A DNA stretch of 64,000 bases from Adiantum capillus-veneris (GCA_014529385.2 CM043958.1:83661025-83725024), one strand, 5' to 3'; counted from the stretch's first letter, positions 1 through 13,328 are shown. Program-made: numbers and translations. The notes: generated from the sequence alone by a model not told the origin.

Positions 1-1640
1 AGCATAGAGAGACCAAATAGTGCTTTATACCTGGAGCCATAGGGTGCCAAATCAATGAGGATTTTTTTGAAACAATGAGGGCACCTTGTGGCCTTGGGGC
101 CATAGGATGTCAATATAGATCATAGAGCATAGAGCATAGAGAGCTTCTTACTAGCATACAGGGAACCCTATGGCCTTCCGGCCACAGGGTGTCAACGTAG
201 AGAAAACAGAGGTTCTTACTAGCATAGAGGGGACCCTATGGCCTTCAGCCCACAAAGTTTCCTCAATATAGAGCAAATAGTGTTTTTACTAGCTTAGAGA
301 GCACCCTATGGCCCTGGGTCCATAGATTGCCAAAAAACCCTCATGAAGGGTTTCTTCAAAACATAGAGAGCACCTTGTGCCCTTGGGGTCATAGTATGTG
401 TAGAGCATAGAGAGGTTCTTACTAACATATAGGGGACCCTATGCCAATATAGAGAATATATCAGTTCTTACTAGCAGAGAGCGTACCCTATGGCCTTGAG
501 GCCAAAGGGTGACAATATAGAACAAAGATCGGTTCTTACTAGCATAGAGAGACCAAATAGTTCTTTATACCTAGGGCCATAGGGTACCAAAACAATGAGG
601 GTTTTTCAATGGCATAGAGAGCACTCTATGGCCCTGGGTCCATAGGTTGCCAAAAAACCCTCATGAGGGGTTTCTTCAAAACATAGAGGGCAACCATTGT
701 CCTTGGGGTCATCGAATGTGTAGAGCATAGAGAGGTTCTTACTAGCATACAGGGGACCCTATGGCCTGAAGGCCATAGGGTGCCAATATAGAGCATAGAT
801 CAGTTCTTACTAGCAAATATCGGACCTTATGGCCTTCAGGCCAAGGGGTGCCAATATAGAGCATGGAGAGGCTCTTACTAGAATAGAGGGGACCATATGG
901 ATTTCAAGTGACATGGTGCCAATATAGAGAAAATAGTGTTTTTATTGGCATATAGAACATCCTATGGACCTAGGGCGATTGGTTGTCATAAATCCATCAT
1001 AGAAGGGTTCCTATGGCCTTCAGCCCACAAGGTCTTCTCAATATAGAGCAAATAATATTTTTCATTGGCATACAGAGCACCCTTGGGGCCCTTGAGGCCA
1101 ACCCTATGGCCTTCAGGCCTTAGGGAGCCAATATAGAGCAAATGGTGCTTTATACCGGCATAGAGAGCTATGGCCCTGGGGCCATAGCAAAAGAATGAGG
1201 GTTTTTTGGAAACAATGAGGGCACCTTGTGGTATTGGGGCCATAGGAAGTCAATATAGAGCATAGAGCATAGACAATAGAGCATAGAGCACAAAGAGATT
1301 CTTAGTAGCATAGAGGGAACCCTATGGCCTTCAGGCCACAGGGTGCCATTATAGAGTAAACAGAGGTTCTTACTAGCATAGAGGGGACCCTATGGACTTC
1401 ATCCCACAAGGTCTCCTCAATATAGAGCAAATGTGGTTTTTACTTGCATGGAGAGCACCATATGGCCCTGGGGCCATAGGTTACCAGAAAAAACTCATGA
1501 AGCATTTCTTCAAAACATTGAGGCCACCTTGTGGCCTTGGGGCCATAGGATGCCAATGTAGAGCATAGAGAGGTTCTTACTAGCATGCAGGGGACCCTAT
1601 GGCGTTCAGGCCACATGATGCCATATGGTGTTGGTGTAGA
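1..1640 (+). repeat. Hairpin-forming satellite-like repeat, block 1
   Basis: Degenerate tandem repeat. Each unit runs roughly ACTAGCATAGAGGGGAC, then a palindrome with arms CCCTATGGCC and GGCCATAGGG around a 0-6 base loop, then GTGCCAATATAGAGCATAG and GGTTCTT. Successive ACTAG landmarks at 741, 809 and 877 give a period of about 68 bp. Units diverge by substitutions and small indels and some are partial. Related blocks lie at 4890-5480, 6745-8334 and, reversed, 26925-27480. No coding potential is apparent; short open frames here are by-products of the repeat. The family is not one I recognise. Confidence 0.85.
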
Positions 1641-1879
1641 GGCTCTAAAGGGGTATTTAGGCCATTCATGGGATACTACTTTGAGATTCCTCTAATGTCA
1701 TAAGAGAACATGTGATCACACTACCATAGAGTGGCCTAGGTACACTTGTAGAACCATTTTGTTGGCACCCTTTGGACCTAGGACCACATGGTTTAACATA
1801 GAGGGGACTCTATGGCCCTAGGTCCATATGGAATGTAATAATATCCATCTTGTCTAAATATATGTCATTCTTTTTGTAG

Positions 1880-4596
1880 AAAATGTCTGAGAAGAGAAAG
1901 TCAAAGTTAGTTGATGCAACAGGCTCAACACCAAGTTCTTGGTATCTAGATTTTCACTTACCAAATGGTGGAAGTGATGAGAAATTCCACTTGTTCTTTC
2001 AAGATAAAGAGCTTTTCCCCCTTAAGGATTGTGGTATTGTCAAGGAGATAAAGAAAGATTGTTCAGATCTTGAAATGTCTCCATGCCTTGGAGTAAAACT
2101 ACTCAATGGTGACTCCTAGTTTTTGGAGGCTGTGGCCTTTGCTCAAAAATTGGTGAAGGTTGATTATGACGGAGTGACAATGAAAAGAGCAGGGTGGGTG
2201 GAGCTTCAAGACGACACTCCAAGTGAGAACTTTATAGACTTATATATTGAGGGCTTTAAGAAAGTCAATCAATATTTAGGTAAATTGAGCAGCACAAAGA
2301 AGAATAAGAAGCGAAAGAATAAAGACACAGGTAAAGCAAATCAATCTAAGACTCTCAAGGAGAGTCGGGTTCCCTCACTTGGAGACAATAGTGGAAATGT
2401 GGCCGAAGAAAATCTTTCAGTTATACCCTTATAGACTCAAGAAGAAGGAGATTGTAGTGGACTTGCAACCCTAACAGTTGAAACCCCCTCAGTGGCAGTG
2501 GTTGTGGACTCAGCATCCTTAGTTGTGTTGGACTCTATTATACAGCCCAAAGAAAAAGATCTTGATAAAGAAGTTGCCAAAACTTCTAAGAGTGGGCTAG
2601 ATGGATACGTTGGAATTGCACACTATTTTAAATTTGGTGTACAATTTACCCAATTGAGCAATGAAACCTTGCACCAGATGGCTATAAATGCAGACCATTG
2701 TCAAATGTGTATGTGAAATATCTCTTGAAGCAATTTGCAAGGCACTCTAGGCCAGTCTCCAGTGCAGCAGACCTGATGCCGTATAACCCAATTACAAAAA
2801 TGCCTTTTTAAACAACTGAAGTGCATGGAGACAAGCTATACACATACCACTATTGGATTCTAGCTAGTCAGCATTCCATCATAGCGGCTAGATATTTTTT
2901 TCGTAACAACAGTACTAAGTATGCTTTGAGAAAAGAGTTCTACAAGTTTAAAACTGCAAGGATAGTGGTAGACGCTCCGAAAGAGGTTGCTGTTCGAATT
3001 TCCAAAATGGAGAACATGGAGAGAATAATAGCAATGAAACACCATCTTTATGTGGAGGTCTTGAATCATGGCCGTAGTCAATGGCTTGCATATTCTAAAC
3101 CAACAAAACCCAAGGCAGGTGTTCCTGTCGGTCATCCGAGTCGAGCATCTTAGGATGTAAGTTCCACTTCCCTATGCTTGTTTTTGTTACAAATATGTCT
3201 TGAAATAAAGTTAATTTTCGTTTATTTATTTTGAAGGCCTTTGTTAATGTGGCGAACATCGTGTTCAAACATACATCATTTGCCAACAAAGAAGAACACA
3301 TGGTCATGTACAATGATGAAATCTATGATCAGTGGATAAACATCTTGGAGAAGCATCACACATCAACTGCTCGTGGGCGACAATCAAGCATAAAAACCTT
3401 TAGATTCCTAAATGGTTTAGAAGATAATGATGTCAAGCTACTACAACAGGAGCTGACAGAGGAGAAGATCTGCTTAGTGAAGAAAAAACATCAAGCGGGC
3501 ATGCTCGACCTCACTACACGTGCAACGAACTTAAAGCAGACCAGGGTTTCTGATCCTCAAATGTTGATGACATTTAAAGAGATAGATCCATCAGCAATAG
3601 CAGTTACTTCATGGGATGAATGTAAGTCTCATTATAGCATTACAGATGAGATTTACAAATCTCTCTTCACGAGCTGTACGCAATGGCTAAATCTCCCACT
3701 ACAAAAAGGAAAGGAGAAAGAGCCAATTCCTGAGATCACTAGGGGATATGTGCAGTGGATCATTGCACAAAAGAATGGCACTTCTAGTTTGCAATTCATT
3801 TTACCATGGACAATCAAGTGTGTTGGAAAGAATTTGGAAGGCATTGAGTTTCTCTGCAGTGAGAATAGCTCTAAAATTCGTGTTGGTGTTTGCATCATAG
3901 ATACAACACACAAAAGTCTTACATCTAGTGGTTGGAGTGCTACCCAATTTGCTAAAGTAATTGATGGAGTATGTGGGGTAGCACATCAACCATCATATTT
4001 TTAATTGTTGGCTTAGTCAAGTATCAGCATGCTGCTTCCCTAGAGAAGGCAATTTCTAAAAAAGCTAAATGGTATGAAATGCACGTTCTACCTTTGAGCT
4101 CCTTAATGGGATCAGAGACCATCCAAACATATGCTCTTCGCGAAGTAATTTTTGGGGTTTGGACATTTTTCAGTCAAGGAGAGATGTACACCAACTACTC
4201 TAGTGTTAAAGAGTCACTGTTGGAGCCAATGCATACTCTCTGCATCAACGACGATGAGTGACCATGGCCAAAGCCTTTTTTGTACGTCGTGCAATCAAAT
4301 GCATCTGTTTCAAAGAAGATGATCAAGTAATAGACATCGTCTCATTAGGCTATGGGATTAAAGAGGCACTACAACAACAAAGAAAGGTGATATCAGTTGC
4401 ATGTAGTAGTGATCAAATCACGCATTTGGAATCTCTTTGCCCTTCCATAGTGGAATAAGACCTTGATCTTAGAAGGTGGGCAGGTGTGGATAACACAGAG
4501 AAAGTGAATGCCAAGGATTCAAAGGAAGAAGAAATTGAAGAACCATTGGATGCAAGTGTTGAGGCCATTCTAGAAATTCTACAGGAAACAGGTTAA
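1880..4596 (+). pseudogene. Decayed ParB-like / N4-N6 DNA methyltransferase-like gene
   Basis: A coding-like stretch broken by stops and frameshifts. It begins after a splice-acceptor-like TTTTTGTAG (AG at 1878-1879) with ATG at 1883. In-frame stops occur at 2117 (TAG), 2432 (TAG), 2812 (TAA), 3151 (TAG) and 4456 (TAA). Frame changes lie near 2715, 3975 and 4255. An 80 bp GT-AG intron (3157-3236) joins two coding stretches in phase. The part at 2700-3020 contains ILASQHSIIAAR followed by a basic stretch, resembling the QH(R) region of ParB-like nuclease domains. At 3890-3915 the hydrophobic strand VCIIDTTH sits where N4/N6 methyltransferases carry DPPY. At 4335-4420 DIVSLGYG followed by KVISVAC sits where motif I (D-x-F-x-G-x-G) is expected. 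The order IV before I is that of the beta class. Both key motifs are altered, so even the ancestor of this copy may have been inactive. The assignment rests on motif order by eye. An unrelated plant-specific repeat gene is possible. Confidence 0.4.
3157..3236 (+). other. Intron in the decayed methyltransferase-like gene
   Basis: Donor GTAAGT at 3157 and acceptor TTTTGAAG ending at 3236. Reading resumes in phase 0 (GAT before, GCC after). The size of 80 bp is typical of a short plant intron. The upstream exon ends with a TAG three bases before the donor, readable as a CAG-to-TAG change. Confidence 0.65.
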
Positions 4597-4889
4597 GCTA
4601 GCCACCCATGATATTACATTACTGATATTTAGATTATTATTGTTGTCATTTTATTTTATTTGTCCCATCTCAAATCTGCCCATGATATTAAAAGCATTGA
4701 TGTTTGGTTCATTATTTTTCTCAATTTATTTTCTTTGGAAAAATGTGAACTTGTGAGTTTGAGTTTTTTCACAATAAATGAATTAGACTTAAGTGTATGA
4801 TATTATATGGACATGTTGTGGTAAATAGAATTCTACATTTATATATGGTCATAAGATATATATTATGTAATACTTTAAATTTAAGTGAT

Positions 4890-5480
4890 ATGAGGTTTGG
4901 GAAGAACACCCTATGACTTGAGGATCATAGAGTTCTTTGTAGACATGACATCCTATGGCCCTAGGGCCATAGAATCCCCCAAAAGAAAATGGAATACCCT
5001 ACAACCTTACAGATGTAGGGTGATTACACCGAGTCTCTAAAAGGGCACATAAGCATCTGGGTTACTCTATAGCCTTAGGCCCATAGGGTGTCAACATAGA
5101 ATCCCCCAAAAGCATTTGGCCTACCCTACAATCTTACAGATATAGGGTGATTACATACTTTAAAAGGTCACATAAGCATTTGGGCTAGTCTACAGCCTTA
5201 AGGCCATAGGGTGTCAACACAGCTACCCTACAATCTTATGGATATAGGGTGATTATATAAAGTCTCTAAAAGGGCACATAAGTATTTGGGCTATTCTAGA
5301 AGGAAACATAAGTTATCCAAGAGCATTTGGGATACCCTAAGGCCTTAGGGCCATAGGGTGGCATAGAATCTCCACAGGGGCACTTAAACCGTCCAATGGA
5401 TGCAAATCACTTAGCTCTCTATGGACACATCTTATAAAATATCACATGACACCCTATGGCCTTTAGACCATAGGTTGGTT
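4890..5480 (+). repeat. Hairpin repeat, block 2 (divergent subtype)
   Basis: Contains CCTATGGCCCTAGGGCCATAG and similar palindromes at 4952, 5071, 5200 and 5330. They are interleaved with a second motif, ACCCTACAA.CTTACAGAT.TAGGGTGATTAC, and with AAAGGGCACATAAGCATTTGGG. The spacing is longer (about 120 bp) than in block 1, so this is a related but different higher-order arrangement. Confidence 0.7.
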
Positions 5481-6744
5481 ATTCTAGGTCACCTAAAGAC
5501 TCTTTAAGTGTTTCAAAAATATTTTTCTTTGGCCTTATATCTTGTGTCCATATACACTAGGGACATATATTTCTTATCTTGTGATTAAGGTTTAATGTTC
5601 TATTGAGAATGAAATAAGCTAGAAAAAAATAAAAAGTATTTAGTCCTCAAAATTCCAAAATGAGAGTTTGAACAATTGATGTATGATCATTTTCTGTTGG
5701 GTGTAAGTTCTTCTATTGTGAATTGATGGTGTAAGCATTTGAAATAATTATCTTTGTATTGCAACTAACTAGATTAAACATATATTCAACATTTGTTGTA
5801 AATGCCAATTATTTGCTTAGATAGTAAACATCGAGTATCAAAGTGCAAATGGTTATTGAAGCATTTGTCCTTTGGATTATGTGAAGATCTAGTTCTTTAA
5901 TTGTAACAAGATTTTATTCAAAGATATAAAGTGCGAGTATTTTGTTCCAAACTATGATTTTGTTTCTCTCTAGATGACGCAGAGAATTGGAATTTATATC
6001 TTGAATTTTTTTCAATAGAGGGAAGCTAGGACTAGTACAATTTTTTAATTTTTCATGTAGCGATCGGAACATTGTATCAAGGTTTATTGCAAAGAAATGA
6101 TAGTATAATGTATAGCCATTGTTTAAGTTTGTAAATTGGAAGTAGAAGGCAATGCAAGTTCCAGAACATGTGCAATGCCATAAGGAGAATCCAGCACAAA
6201 TAATTTTGCCCCCAAGGATTTGAAAATCAAAGTGCATGGTGGGCTGGACCTTCCATCCACCAACAGATCAATGCATTTGTGAATTAAAGTACTTGCAAAT
6301 TTGATTTAATTGTTTGAATGTTATGATGATATTTGAAGGCAAAGACCCCTTCAATTGTGTGGCAAAGCAATAGATGTATGATGTATGATAATGATTCAAT
6401 TTTGTATATTGCATTGTATATTTACCGCAATATTAACTTACACATTTTAATAAGATCATAAATACATTGAGATTTTATAAAAAAGTTCACTTTGATTTTT
6501 TAAAGACGATCATTGTATAATTAAGTTGATATATACCACCTATAATTATTTTAATGTGTATATACACTTGGATTTTTTCATGACTATTTTATTATGAAAA
6601 CTTTTAATGTGTATTCATCCTTGAAAATTATGTCAAAAAGTATATCACCTATATAAATGGTATTTAAGGAAACAACTTGACTTTTTTTTTTTTAATTACT
6701 AATATTAGAAAGAATGCTATGTGCTCTAATGACATTGTAATCAA
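5480..6744. other. AT-rich spacer, no recognisable feature
   Basis: About 1.25 kb of AT-rich DNA without a convincing gene, repeat or element end. A 107-codon open frame on the minus strand (5914-6237) has a composition unlike a protein and no motif I recognise. Confidence 0.5.
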
Positions 6745-8334
6745 GATCCGTTTGTGAATGTACCCTGGATTCCTTGGCCACCCTATGTCCCTTGGGCCAT
6801 AGGATACGAACTTAGAGCATATAGTGTTTCTTACTAGCATTGAAGACACCCTTTGGCCCTTGGGTCATACGCCAACTTAGAGCCTGGAGGATTTCCTTTT
6901 AGCATAGAAGCATAGAGGGCACCTTGTGGCCCTAGGGCCATAGGGTGCTAACATAAAGCATGTAGAATTTATTGCTAACATGAAAGGTACCCTATGGCCC
7001 CAAGAGTTCCAGCAAAGATCATATAGGATCTCTTAGTAGCATAGAGAGCACTCTATGACCCTAGTACCATAGGGCTCCAACATAGAGTCTATGAAGAGGC
7101 ACGTAAGTCACTCAATGTCCATAGGGTACAAATATAGAGTCTCTAAAGGGTCACTTAGGTCACTCAATGGTCTTGGGTCCATAAAGTATTGTATGTGTAT
7201 GTAGTAAGGAATTCTCTTCAAGGACACCTTGGCCATCCTATGGCCTTAGGTCCCCCTATGGCCCTAAGGCCATAGGGTCTCAACATAGACAATAGATGGT
7301 TTCTTATGGTAGCACCCTATGGCCCTAGGGCCACAGGGATAGAGCATATGGTGTTTCTTAGTAGCATATAGGTAACCCTAGGGCCATAGGGTGTGAACAC
7401 AGAGTAGACAAGGTTTCTTCCTAGCATAGACAACACCTTGTGGTACTAGCACCATAGGTTTTAAACATGAAACATTAGGGGTTTATGTTATCCTTGAGGG
7501 CACCTTGTGGCCCTAGAGACATAGGGTGCCAACATAAAGCATATTGAGGTTCTTATTAGCATAGAATGACCCTATGGCCATAGGGTGCCTATATAGAGCA
7601 TGGAGGGCTACCTTGTGACCGTGGGGTTATCGGGTGCTAGCATTAGGCATAGAGGGTTTGCTAGCATAGAGGACACCCTATGGCCCTAGGACCAGGATGC
7701 CAGCATAGCCCATGTACGATTTCTCTTTTACCATAGAGGACATCTTATGGATCTAGGGTCATAAGATACCAACATAGTGCATAAATGGCTTCTTATAAGT
7801 ATACATGTAAACATAGTGCATAGAGGTAATTTTACTAGCATAAAGGCCACCATGTGGCCTTGGGGCCATAGGGTGACAACATAGAGCATAGAGGGCTTTT
7901 TATTAGTACCTTGTTGCCCTTGGGACGCCATAGTGCCATAAAGTGGTTTTTGTATATGTAGTAGAGAATTCTCTCACACATGACACCTTGGTCACCATCT
8001 GGCCCTTGGACCATATGATAATAGCATAGAGGACACCCTATAGCCCTAGGGTTTCCTTCTAGCCCTAGGGCCATACACTGCCAACATATAGTATACATGG
8101 TTTTTTGATAAATAAAACCTTTTAGCCCGACTCAATAAAGTGGAAACCTAGACCATATGATGTATCTTACTAGCATAGAAGGCACCCTATGACCCTGAGG
8201 CCAAAGAGTACCAATTTAGGTCATAAAGGATCTCTTCCTAGCATGAAGGGCACCTTGTGGCTCTAGGGCCATAGGGTGCCAACGTAGAGAATAGAGGGTT
8301 TATTGCTAACATAGAGGGTCTCTTTATAGGATAA
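6745..8334 (+). repeat. Hairpin repeat, block 3
   Basis: Same unit as block 1 and same orientation, with the arms CCCTATGGCCCTAGGGCCATAGGG-like at 6900-6960, 7250-7290, 7310-7390 and 8270, and TTCTTACTAGCATAGAGG between them. The block stops abruptly at about 8334 where the LTR fragment of the LARD begins. That edge is one proposed inversion breakpoint. Confidence 0.8.
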
Positions 8335-8452
8335 TCTAAATGAGCCCAAGTCCCTATACAATGAAAATGAAATATTGTGCACTATAGCACATCTACTACT
8401 CGTCTACAACTCGGTGCATAATTGGTGTAGCCTATGTTAGCCGCTGCTAACA
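8335..8452 (-). repeat. Truncated 3' LTR of the LARD
   Basis: Matches 14073-14180 closely, including GAGCCCAAG.CCCTAT.CAATG, TTGTGCACTATAGCACATC and the terminal TGTTAGC palindrome. Only the first 108-118 bases of the LTR are present. It breaks off into the hairpin repeat on its left. Confidence 0.85.
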
Positions 8453-8466
8453 TTTCCCCTTCCTAA
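8453..8466 (-). other. Polypurine tract of the LARD
   Basis: Minus-strand AGGAAGGGGAAA lies directly upstream of the TG of the 3' LTR, the normal position for plus-strand priming. Confidence 0.75.
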
Positions 8467-10668
8467 TTTGGCGCACGTCCTCATGTGTCGGTAAAGCAAG
8501 ACACGGTGACATGGTAGAAAGCAAGTCCATGGAAGAAATGTTGAGCTGCAAAACATAAGAACAAGTAATGAGTATCAAAGGCCACCAAGAATGAATAAAA
8601 CATGAAGCACAAATGAACAATCATGCAAAAGTGATTTTTTGGTTCAAAAAGATGGGTCGATCATAGTCAAAAACTAGACAACATAAAGCAAAAAAGACAC
8701 GTGAAGATTAAACCACTTGAAATTTCAGTTTTATTCATGAAACACAAGCAATCAATTATGACCCTAGGTTAATGTAAGTTCATAAACTTACTAGCCTAAA
8801 AACTATGTGATAAATCTTAGTAAATTATTCAAGTCTATCATGTCTATGCGCTATAAAAAAGCTCCTGATCTATTAGTACATTGTCATAGCTTTTTTAAGC
8901 TCATGGAAGTTTTGATTTTGTCATTTATTGAAAAAAGTAAAGCACAATCACAAGGCTACCACCCCAAGGCAAGTCTAGGTGCGACTCTCGGCTCCTTGAA
9001 CCCTCAAGAAGGTGTTCCAAAAGCCTACTAGCCTACCAAGGTGACGGCTAACGTCTATCAGTCCAGGGCATCGGTTTAGGGCCTTGACCAAGCGAGCCAA
9101 GGTGATTCCCCTTGCATGTCAAGTGCCAATAAGGCACTACACCTCACATAGACACAACATAACATAAAAATTTTCTTTTCATGTGTCTAGTAGCACTTTT
9201 TGCTACTTTTTCTCACCACTTTTTTGCTTCATTGATTCATTTTTTAGTACATTTTTATTGCTTACAACTTGAGATGCTAATGACAATTGGACTAAAGGAC
9301 TAAAGCCTAATCATAGCCATAGGTCATGTTAAAAATGAATGGAGTATTAAGACTGTCACTAAGAGTCTAGGACTAATGAGAAATGAACTTACATTAACCT
9401 AAGGTCAAGGCCAATTACCTATGATTAGCACGCTTAAAACCTAATTTTTTGATGAGTTAATTTTCACAAAGCAAAGTGTTGAAACTTTAGGATGCCTAGC
9501 TTTTGAACATGAAAAAACCATAGCTTAGAAGCAAACTTTCACTTAAGCCAAGCATAGAGAATGAAGAGATGAAAAGAGAAAAATCATGGAAGGATTACAC
9601 CTATTTATGCTCTTTTGAGCATCCTTGAGCAAGCATCCTTTGTGTAGAGAAGTATCCTGATCTTTTTTGTTTGCCAAAGAAGCTTTTTAAAGCTAAGTGT
9701 AAACACGAGCTACAAAAGCCAATTATTGAAAGCCAAATGCACACAAAAAACATTATTGAAAACCTAAAGCTAGGGTCTTGCATACCCAAATCTGTCAAAG
9801 GGAAAAAAACCCAAGGGAAAAAAATGCCTTTGGTTATGCACATGATGCTCTAAAGTAGCAAATTTATGCATACATAACAACCATGAGAGATAAAATGAGC
9901 TTCTACATAAGCAAATTTTACAATTTTTACAACCTCTCATGCATGATTCAAAAGTTTATTAGTTTTTAGCTCAATGAAATATAGAATTTAAAAACAAGCC
10001 AAGAGCTGAAAATAATGCAATTTTGATGAAATGAAGTGACTCTTGAAAGTCGAATTTTACGATTTAAAGCTTTTTCAAAAAGTTGGCTAACAACTAGCTC
10101 ATGTGAAATTTTCAATTTAAGAGCAATCTGAGCTAGATATGACTTTAACTTGATGAAAATGAATGGCTCTCAATAGCCCGATTTGTACTTGAAAGCTCTC
10201 AAAAAAATTGTCTACACTAGCTTGAATAAAAACATTTTCACTTTAGACCAAGCTATGAGCTAGCATGTAAACAACTTTTAATCCAAAGAATTGAATGGCT
10301 CTAAGTAGCCAAATTTTGCAATCTTTTGCAATGATGACCCCTTCTTGGATCAATGAAATCACACTCATGTCAACAACCCTTCAAAATGAAGCTCAAATCA
10401 TTAGTGCTCTTAAGCATTTGAAAATTCAACACAAGCACTCAAGGAATTCACAGTCAATCACAAGCTTAAAATTTTATTGCTCTCTTTTGATCATTCAAGA
10501 AGCTCAAATTTTAGTACTATGTAGTGATTTTTCATTTAGAGCAAGCAATAAAATGCACAGTCAATGTCAACTCCAAACTTTGGTACATAGAGTGTCTCGA
10601 TCAAGCATTATTGCATGTGCAATGTAGCTCTCAAAAGATTCCCAAACATATCACCAAGAGTTTTCCAC

Positions 10669-11265
10669 GCAGCGGGGTCAAGACCAGGCGAATAGGAAGT
10701 TTAGTGGTTTCCCAAGGTCTCTCATCGCTTGGCTCTGACCTTTTCTGATTTGCCTTTGGTGAACGCCATTTTTGCAGTTGGGTCAAGACCAAGCGAATAG
10801 GGGGTTTAGAGACTGCCTAGGGCCTCCCATCGCTTGGTTATGATCTTTTTCATTTAATGAACACCATTTTGCAGCGGGGTCAAGACCAGGTGATAGGCGG
10901 TTTAGAGATTTCCCAAGGCCTCCCATCTCTTGGTTATGACCTTTTTCTTTTAATGAGCACCAGTTTTGCAATGGGGTCAAGACCAGGCGAATAGGGGGTT
11001 TAGAGATTGCCCAAGGCCTCCCATCGCTTGGTTAAGACCTCTATTGATATGCCTTTGGTGAACGCCATTTTTGCAGTTGGGTCAAGACAAGGCGAATAGG
11101 GGGTTGAGTTGGCTGCCCAAGGTTTCCCATCGCTTGGTTATGACCTCTTTTGGTTTGCCTTTGGTGAACACCATTTTTGCGATTGGGTCAATACCAGGCG
11201 AATAGAGGGTTGAGTGGCTGCCTAATGGTCTCATATCGTTTGGTTATGACCTTTACTGGTTACTG
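10669..11265 (+). repeat. Six-copy minisatellite, 97-106 bp unit
   Basis: Units start at about 10669, 10774, 10871, 10968, 11073 and 11179. Each carries GGGTCAAGACCAGGCGAATAG, then CCCAAGG.CTCCCATCGCTTGG, then TTTGCCTTTGGTGAACGCC. It lies inside the LARD. Short open frames running through it share no known domain. Confidence 0.85.
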
Positions 11266-11678
11266 GGGTCACAGCAATTTGGTGTGTATGTTTGATGGTG
11301 GGTCTACCAAAGGCTATAACGAAGAGGTTAAGCCACCGCTAACTTCCAAGAGTACTAATTTTGTGGGCCAAACTCCACGTGATAGGAGTATATGTGCTTT
11401 GTTTGCAAGCTAAAAGCAGAGGAAAAAGCAAACAAAACGGCAGCAAAAAGTGAAACCTGCCAAAAGTGGGTGTGGACTTGCATTAATGGTTGCATAAAAA
11501 TCGGGCGTTTGAGGCAAGTGGTGGGCTTGGTGAGTAGGTGGGATCGTATGATCAACACCGACTCAAGTTGACAAGCACCAAAAGCGACAAAGCAAAGTGT
11601 GTGTGCGTCTTTTTGTGGGGTTTTCACACAGTGGCCAGTGAATGCAACAATGGTGAGGTAGGGCCAGTAATCATGAGC

Positions 11679-11682
<4 letters not shown>

Positions 11683-11754
<72 letters not shown>
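11683..11754. repeat. Microsatellite (GT)n(GA)n
   Basis: About 21 GT repeats followed directly by about 14 GA repeats, within the LARD. Long low-complexity frames across it are spurious. Confidence 0.95.
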
Positions 11755-11759
<5 letters not shown>

Positions 11760-11829
11760 GTCGCGGTGAGCCTTGCAACAAGGGCTGCTGATAACGGGTA
11801 CAAGGTTTGCAAGTGGGTATGGCGTCATC

Positions 11830-13320
11830 AAAAAATTGTATGCATGCTTTTAAGGGTGTATTTTTAGGTGTGTGCTTCACGATGGAATTTTTTTCCTTCT
11901 TTGGTGCATTACACACACAATGATTTTCATGCACACACATAAATGTAATAGTTCCATGTTCATAACTCAATTTTCAAGACAATTTGTGTTACACACATTA
12001 ATTCTTTGGCCAAATTAATCATCATAATTTGTAAAAATTAGCAATTATTCATTCAAGCACCGGATTGCACATGCCATTGAGTAGGCACACACCCAAATTT
12101 AGGCCAAAATTTTATGGAAAAATTACATCAATTCCACATTGTAATGCTCAAATTGAAAACTCAATCAAGCATAAATGAATGCATGCATGCTCAATTTCTA
12201 AAAATTTAAACTATTTTCACCTAATCAAGCAATACACACACTCAAAAATTAAGCCCAAATGATCGAATTTTCCGCAATTGGAAATGAATTTAGGCTTATA
12301 CCTAATGATTGCACATACGTTTCATGAACATTAATTTCACACTCAAAAACCATTTAGGTGTCCCAATTGACCATCAATCACTGAAAATCAAGTGTTCATG
12401 GATGGACACACACACTCAATTTTTGCCCAATTTTTTGGCAATTAGGCTTATCCAATGTTTGAATTAGCCTCACATACTCATCATTTACATGATTGCATAC
12501 TCATGTATCATCAATTCCATCAATTTTTATATATGCACACATTCGAAATCAGGTGCACATAGACTTCAAAATTTTGACAATTTTTTGTCCTCTTTGGTGT
12601 GTGCACACCACAATGATTTTTATGCACACACATGAATTCTTGATGAGAATTAATCATGATTTGGATGCACACAAAGTTCATTAGTCAAAATTTGACTATC
12701 AATTTCATTCCAAGTGTATTAAATTAAGTGCAAAGTGTAGGTCAATTTTTGTTACACACCTAATTTTAGCAAATGATTAGCAAATTGAATCACATTGATC
12801 AATCAAAAATTGACATAACAAGTGAGTGCACTTACATTGTAATTACACTCCAAGCTATTCCTTTGCTCCACGCAAAGACGCATCATTGTATACACAAGTG
12901 TGTGCACCATCAAATCGGCTCCAAAATTGACCATTTGTATGTCAAAATCAAACACTCAAATCATCAAATTAGGCATAAATTAGCACGATTAACTTGATTA
13001 GAGTGATGATTTCACCTCTTGCAAGGGGATTTAACATACTTTACACTTCAAATGTTAGTAGGTTAGGTTAGTAAGGTTAGTAAAAATTAGCATGAAATTC
13101 GTAAAATTAGTATGGAAACGAAGCGAAATTAGGAAGGGTTAGCATGAAATTAGTGACACTAGGGATGGAATTGGGGGTTTGGGGTATTCATAGCTCAACA
13201 TTAGCATCAATTTTTTGACAAACATCATCAAATCACACCAAAATCGTGTTATACACACTCAAAAACAAAAAATTTAGTAATGAAATTACTCTATTCTACA
13301 CATCCTAAACTCACTAGCTT
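11830..13320. other. AT-rich non-coding part of the LARD
   Basis: Low-complexity sequence with recurrent CACACACTCAAAAATT, CATGAATT and AAATTAG words. No frame resembles a protein. It lies between the microsatellite and the primer binding site and is read as LARD leader. Confidence 0.5.
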
Positions 13321-13328
13321 AAGTTATC

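Noticed and set aside
986-1243. Minus-strand open frame of 85 codons in the hairpin repeat
   Set aside because: Its sequence repeats with the satellite unit and lacks any domain; similar frames at 7728-8098 share the same origin.
11355-11970. Open frames up to 158 codons running through the GT/GA microsatellite
   Set aside because: Translation is dominated by TH/SL or CV/ER dipeptide runs from the repeat; the same pattern occurs at every microsatellite in the window.
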